A DNA stretch of 64,000 bases from Psilocybe azurescens (Eukaryota > Basidiomycota > Agaricomycetes > Agaricales > Agrocybaceae). Each line of letters starts with the position of its first letter. Positions within the stretch are counted from its first letter, which is position 1. The notes under the pieces were generated by a model. It was not told the origin of the DNA. It saw only the letters and a list, made by a program, of their open reading frames with translations, and searched no databases. The stretch lies in assembly GCA_023853785.1 (NCBI GenBank), contig JAJIRX010000838.1, forward strand, positions 16,793 through 80,792. The letters run 5' to 3'. Below, in pieces: positions 58,960 through 64,000 of this stretch. A program made the position numbers and the translations under genes.

Positions 58960-59763
58960 TTGATTAGATACCGATCCAATAAAATTTCCTTTTGGAGTTC
59001 TGGGTCCCAAGAATATACACTTTTCTTGCTATTTTATAAAATGTTATGGACTTTAAGAAGAAGGAGAAAGACTGCAGTAAAATCACCTCACCCATATTTG
59101 CTGTTGAACTATGCCACTGACCTCAGTTTTACTTCCTCCCACCCGATTGCGACACACTGGTGCAAAGGCTGCACCCCTTACTCATGCCCAGCGCAAGGAG
59201 AGAACAGAACGCAATAGGCTTCGCCAGCAAGATATCAATAGTGCTGTTGAAGACTGGAAGCAGTCAACAATGAGCACAGTCACGGAATTGGCTCGTCGGT
59301 TTGATAAGAAGGAGCGTTACTTCCTGGATATGTTCTTTGAAGGCGGGGCCCATCTCATCCACAAACACCAGAAGGTCAATGTGCACAATGCATTTCTCAG
59401 TGCAAAGGCCGAGGAGCTTCGTGATAGTACAAGATTCAATTTATTTTATGCTCATCTTTACTGACTACTAGTCTAGATGGTGAAGTCCCGACCTTAACCA
59501 AGCTCCATAGCGATCAATATAAGGCCGAATACGAGGAACTCACTCTTGTGGAACGTGAGGAGCTTGTTGCTCGACATGCCGAGTCCATCTCGGACTCTCA
59601 CTGACAACGCCTCACCGCCAAAGCTCGTGTGCAGGATGTCTGTAACACTTTCAGGACCGTTGAAAAGCTTGTAAGTAATATACATTCTTATGAAGAGTTT
59701 CATCTCACTAATTACTTTCAAAGTTCAAAGGTCTCAACGGTCGTGGTCGGCATTGAAGGCTTT
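58960..59763 (+). pseudogene. KDZ copy 2 accessory gene, truncated by gypsy
   Basis: Same gene as 21322-22951. Seen: LTHAQRKERTERNRLRQQD, MFFEGGAHLIHKHQKVNVHN, and after introns EYEELTLVEREELVARHAES, QDVCNTFRTVEKLVSNIHS, SKVSTVV. The coding sequence stops at the gypsy LTR, so the WFFTS, AIAGCD and LVGW blocks are missing here. A one-base change near 59175 also splits the first exon relative to copy 1. Confidence 0.65.
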
Positions 59764-60205
59764 TGTTACGACTTCAAGCTTATATTCACGTGCGTGGATA
59801 AAGCCGACAGTCAAGTAGTCAAGAACAGCAAGTTCCAAGCAGTGTCAAGTAAGAGGAGGTTAGATTCTCAAGAACTAGCTAAAGAATACAGTGGATCCTT
59901 CCTGGTATAAATACTATGAACCGCACAGCAAGTTGAAACGAGTTTGAATGTTCATCAGCAGATGTATATAAGAATAGAGGAAACAGATCAAGCGTTCATC
60001 GAAAGATGTATCATAAAAGATAGAAGTGAAAGTCCATCAAAGATATGATGGAGTTTTGTAGATATGATGGAAAGCAAAGTTCATCAGAACATACGATGAT
60101 GTATCAATGATGTGACAGATGACAAAGAAAAGGGAAAAGAAAAGAAAAGAGAAAGGAAAAGAAAAGCAAAAGCAAAAGCAAAAAGAAAATAAAGTGTCCA
60201 TAACA
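59764..60205 (-). repeat. gypsy 3' LTR
   Basis: 442 bp from TGTTACGACTTC to CATAACA, with a Lys-codon-like AAAAG-rich stretch near 60120-60190. The partner LTR is not in the window, so the border is inferred from TG/CA ends, the adjoining polypurine tract and the break in KDZ homology. Confidence 0.75.
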
Positions 60206-60216
60206 TTACCCCCCTT

Positions 60217-60897
60217 CTAAGGTTCGACTGTCCCAGTCGAATGGTCTTCAGTATCCATAGGGTTCTCTGGTATTGTTTGCGATGCCAACGTCATCCGTGG
60301 GGTCATCATAATCAAAGTAATTGCTTCAGTAAGGAGAGTCGTTACGCTTGAAAGGACAGTATCTTGTCGTATGTCCTGGTCCTCAGCGGTGGCAGTGGTT
60401 GCAGGGGCAATATTGTCGTATATGTCCCAACTTTCCACATGCGAAGCATGTAACGTCCGGTCAACGTTGATTCCCAACACTTGTCCGTCGGGCTCGAGTC
60501 GGGCGACGAGAAGGCGTGCCGGTCTGATTGTTGATGTCAAAAGGTTGTGGTGGATCAGCGTCGGTGAGTCGTTCCGTGGGGGTGTTCGTGCGGTGTTTGA
60601 TGAGCACATGTTCGATGGCTCGTTCAAAACCCTTGAGTTGAAGACGTTTGAGGGAGTCGGTGGCGGCTTTGTGGTGGACTCGGACTCTCGCCTGTTTGAC
60701 TGCAATGTCCGCCTCAATGATTCGTATTTCGCCAGATAAATAGTTGAAGAATTCAAGTTCTCGTTCGATAAAGGGGGCAAAGGCTTCGACATCGTATCGG
60801 TTTCGGCATTTTTCAAGACTTCAAGTAGTTCGTAGACGGAGAGAGTATTAAAAAGGTTGAGACGATATAGTAGTAGATTGGGGAACAGATGAGGCAC
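60217..60897 (-). CDS. extra ORF at the 3' end of the gypsy element
   Basis: 226-codon frame directly before the polypurine tract. Ser/Thr/Pro-rich with a helical N-terminus (LFNTLSVYELLEVLKNAETD). No domain recognised. Together with 60966-61391 it may be the C-terminal continuation of pol after the chromodomain or a separate accessory frame. Confidence 0.45.
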   Translation of the reverse strand: MPHLFPNLLLYRLNLFNTLSVYELLEVLKNAETDTMSKPLPPLSNENLNSSTIYLAKYESLRRTLQSNRRESESTTKPPPTPSNVFNSRVLNEPSNMCSSNTARTPPRNDSPTLIHHNLLTSTIRPARLLVARLEPDGQVLGINVDRTLHASHVESWDIYDNIAPATTATAEDQDIRQDTVLSSVTTLLTEAITLIMMTPRMTLASQTIPENPMDTEDHSTGTVEP

Positions 60898-60965
60898 GAG
60901 CAGTGGAATGAGACATTGTTGGATATCGATGTTTGTTGCCTAGAAGTGTAGCGACTTGACCTTTC

Positions 60966-63900
60966 TTATAGCCTTTGTTGCCAGCCCGGGTCTAAGTTTT
61001 TCCTTGAGCTGGAAATCCGCAGTTGATACTCTAGATTTTGGTCATGCGCCATTGCTGCGCATCTTGCCTTGAGTTCATTCTGTGCTTGTTTCTCCGCTTC
61101 TCGAGACCTTATGAGCGCTATCTCGAGTTCTTCAAGCATTTGTTGTCGATCTTCTTGGGATTTTGGTATTTTTGTTGTGAGGAAAATAGGTTCTGAGTAT
61201 TTTGGGGAAAGAGTGGACTTGACGCGTTTGATCGAGGAAAGGAGAGCATGTTGATTGATTATCGAGTGAGGGAAGATGGTGGTCTTTTTACAGCTTGTAG
61301 CGTGTTCGGTAAGCCTGTAAGATTTCGTTACCGGTTTCTTCAAAGACCGAAGCGGTTCCCACGTTGCTTGGTGATCGGATAGTCCTTCCATTTGACGTAG
61401 TACTGGTATCCTCTTCCTCTTTTTCGATGTTTGAGAATTGTTTCTATTCCCAATGTTCTTCTTCGTTTAATATCTCTGGTGGCGGTCGAATGAAATTAGG
61501 TCCATGTGTTTCCAGTTTAAGTGATATGGATTAAGAAGTGTAGCATAGAATACATACGTGAATGAGCCATCCTTTGGGGAGTTCCAGCCGATAAGTTAGG
61601 GGTCCTAAGACTACTTTAATTTTGAAGAGGTCCTTCTACGTTTTGGTGCCATTTTCTTGTGATAATTTGTTTGTAAATTTGTAGCTTCTAGCCGAAACCT
61701 TTTGTCCTTGGGTGAAGGTGTGAATTTTGAGTTCTTTCCTTTCAGCCATCCTTGTCCGGGCTAGTTAAGTGGGCTGCTAGGGCTTCTTCTCGATCCTTTT
61801 GAAGATACTTCAGTCTTTCTTCTACTGAAGGGAATTTGGTGTGTTCGAATGCGGTAGGAATTGCAATGGGGGAATATCAAGAATCAGTTCAAATGGTGTT
61901 CTCTGTCTGCCTGCATGTCTTCGATTGTTGTGAGTGAATTCAAGGGTACCAAGTCGTTCGTGCCAGTCTTCTGGATGAGATGAGCAGTATATGGATAGAT
62001 AGGCTTCAATTTCTTGGTTGTATACGTTCCGTTGTTCCATCCGTTTGAGGGTGGTAAGCAGTTGAAAATTTCGATTTTACTCCGAGGAGTTTCATTAACT
62101 CCTTGAATGATTCAGCGGCAAATCTGGGGTCTCGATCTGATGTGAGGCTGTCTGGTAGTCCAAACCTTTTGTAGAGATTGTCCATTAAGAGTTTGCCAGT
62201 CTTTTGGCATCCAGTCCTTTCATTCGGCCAAGGAATAAGGATAAGTCCTTTTGTGTTCCCATGATCGGTGATGCTTAGAATCATCAAATTCAACTTCTCC
62301 TTGTTTGTCCAGGATCGGTGGAAGGTCTGTAAAATCCATAGCACTGTCTGCAAAGGTCGGGCTGACTTTGGTCCAGGTATCGGTATGAATGATGGGTTAG
62401 AGGGATGTCGATTTATTTTGAATTGTTGGCAGGTGGCACATCCTTTTACATATTGTTTGACAAATGATCGTAATCCTGGCCACCAGTAGTGTTGTTTTAC
62501 TGAATTGAATGTTTCTAATTCTCCAGGGTGTCCAGCTGAAATAGGGTTGTGATATGATTTGACTATGTCCTTCCGTAGGGTTTGATCTTTTGGAATGTAG
62601 GCTCGTCCATGGTAGTATAAGATGGTTTTGCCGTTCACAATCTCTGTTTTCCATTCTTTGAGGTCGTGTCGTGCATTTGGTGGTCCTCCTCTAATAGGGT
62701 TTTCATTGCTTCTGCTGCGTTGTGGTCCAGTTCGTTTGCATTGGCAATCCTTTCCTGTAACTCAGTGTCAATTAAGTCGATGAAAAGCTTTTCTGGGAGT
62801 AGGGTGATGTTTTCATTGTCATGGTCTTCTTCTGGGGTGAAATCAGGGCGTCTTGAAAGGGTATCGGATTGAATCATTTTGTTTCCAGGTAGATGTACCA
62901 ACTTCAGTTGAATTCTGAGACATACAGAGACCAGCGCGCCTGTCGTCGGTTCAGATTTTGGGCCGATCTGAAATATGTCAAATTCTTGTGATCTGAATAT
63001 ACCGTAGTCGTGTGTTCTGATCCTTGGATGTAGTGTCTCCATTCCTGTAGTGCTGATTATTCCCAGTAATTCTCTGTCATAGATTTCGTAATTTCTTTCG
63101 GTTGGGGAAAATGTTCTTGATATAAATGCGCATGGGTGTCTTTCGCCATTTCCATCCAGTTGGGTGAGGACTGCTCCAGGCGTATTTTGAAGCGTCAGAT
63201 TCAATTTGAAATGGTTTAGCGGGGTCAGGCATCAAGAGTACTGGTTCTTCTGTGAATCGTTTCTTTAGTTCATCAAAGGCAGCTTGAGTTACATCATTCC
63301 ATAAAAATCCTTTGTCTTTCTTCAGGAGTTCATTTAAGGTTGAGCTACTTCAGAGAACTTCCGGATGAATTTTCGGTAAAAGTTCCAAAGCCTAGAAATG
63401 ATCGGACTTGTTTGAGAGTAGTAGGCGCTGGCCAGTCCTGAATTCCTTTGAGTTTTGTTGGGTCCATGGAGATCTTTCCTGCTTCAACAATCATTCCGAG
63501 ATATTCCACTTTCTCCTGAGCAAATGAGCATTTTCCGGCTTGAGATAGAGATCGTTTTCTCGGAGTCGTTGGAGAACCATTTTGGTGTACTTTTCCAGTT
63601 CCTCTCGATCTTTTGCAAAGATTAGATGTAGTCCATATAGATAATTACAAAGCATTGTGATATCATATCTTCCCGAAGATCGAGTCCATCATGGATTGGA
63701 AGGTTGCTGGGGAGTTGCACATGCCAAAGAACATTACAGTTGGTTCAAAAAGTCCTCGGTTGGTTTTGAATGCTGCCTTCCATTGGTGCCCGTCTTTTAT
63801 CCTGATGTTGTTGTAGCCCCATCGGATATCCAGCTTTGTGAAGAATTTTGCGCCTTTCACTTTGTCCATAAGCTCCGTAATCCGTGGTAGTGGGTAGGCA

Positions 63901-63992
63901 TTTTTGATCGTCAATCGTTCAGATATCTGTAGTCTTGACAAGGTCTGAGCTTTCCATCCCTTTTTTTGATACGAAGAAGAATGGAATGCCAT
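60966..63992 (-). CDS. gypsy pol: RT (part), RNase H, integrase, chromodomain (frame breaks)
   Basis: RT at the right edge: [53 protein letters not shown]. RNase H at about 63204-62900: [37 protein letters not shown] (RELLGI follows). Integrase 62638-62006: HHCC zinc region ([20 protein letters not shown]), core with [20 protein letters not shown] and [15 protein letters not shown]. Then [19 protein letters not shown], and a chromodomain-like block near 61391 ([15 protein letters not shown]), followed by a coiled coil. The frame breaks between blocks (for example near 62030, 63000 and 63350) suggest an inactive copy or sequence errors. The chromodomain-like block fits a chromovirus. Confidence 0.88.
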
Positions 63993-64000
63993 AGGTGATT

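Larger units (their letters stand above)
51484..59763 (+). mobile_element. KDZ-type DNA transposon, copy 2 (3' part displaced by gypsy)
   Basis: Same element as copy 1 in the opposite orientation: terminal repeat 51484-52161, transposase 52533-56030, AT-rich spacer, gene 2, and the start of the accessory gene, which stops at GAAGGCTTT where a gypsy LTR begins. The remainder should continue beyond the gypsy element, outside the window. Confidence 0.88.
59764..64000 (-). mobile_element. Ty3/gypsy LTR retrotransposon (runs off the right edge)
   Basis: 3' LTR at 59764-60205 (TGTTACG...ATAACA), then a polypurine tract AAGGGGGG on the minus strand. Pol domains lie on the minus strand in gypsy order (reverse transcriptase, RNase H, integrase, chromodomain-like end). 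The 5' LTR, gag and most of the RT are outside the window. It inserted in the accessory gene of KDZ copy 2. Confidence 0.9.

Overview
The window is nuclear DNA of a filamentous basidiomycete, most probably an Agaricomycete (mushroom-forming fungus). Evidence: dense intron-rich genes with introns of about 50-60 nt and GT..AG borders, an AA9 lytic polysaccharide monooxygenase, a GH13 amylase with CBM20, a KDZ-type transposon (a family abundant in Agaricomycetes), and an MLKL/HeLo-like helical domain of a kind common in that class. I cannot name the species.

Layout. 1-11.5 kb is ordinary gene space: 5' end of glycogen phosphorylase (-), 3-ketodihydrosphingosine reductase (-), an acidic unknown protein (+), AA9 LPMO (+) convergent with a GH13-CBM20 alpha-amylase (-), a PEBP-family gene (+), and a degenerate intron-containing tRNA-Lys. 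11.8-19.9 kb holds four paralogues (here A-D) of a helical protein family I do not recognise. A, C and D end in canonical CaaX prenylation boxes (CVVS, CLCQ, CLIM). D carries a roughly 465-residue Glu/Arg/Lys rod between its head and the CaaX box. 20.2-37.4 kb is a KDZ DNA transposon with inverted repeats of about 670 bp and three gene blocks, split by a young Ty1/copia retrotransposon (29250-36221, identical 360-bp LTRs, 5-bp target duplication). 38.9-40.5 kb is a multi-pass membrane protein (-). 41.1-43.3 kb has a decayed paralogue (G) followed by an MLKL/HeLo-like module. 44.0-48.4 kb is an inverted duplicate of 13.4-20.2 kb with two paralogues (E, F); E looks like a C-head/D-tail fusion. 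49.3-51.1 kb has two MITEs. 51.5-59.8 kb is a second KDZ copy in the opposite orientation, cut by a Ty3/gypsy element that runs off the window.

How it fits together. The left part is conserved metabolism (glycogen, sphingolipid) and secreted polysaccharide degradation. The rest is a fast-evolving block: a local gene family that appears membrane-anchored by lipid, duplicated and rearranged next to mobile elements. Single-base breaks at homopolymer runs recur in unrelated genes, including conserved ones and a retrotransposon with identical LTRs, so at least some apparent frameshifts are probably sequence errors rather than pseudogenes.
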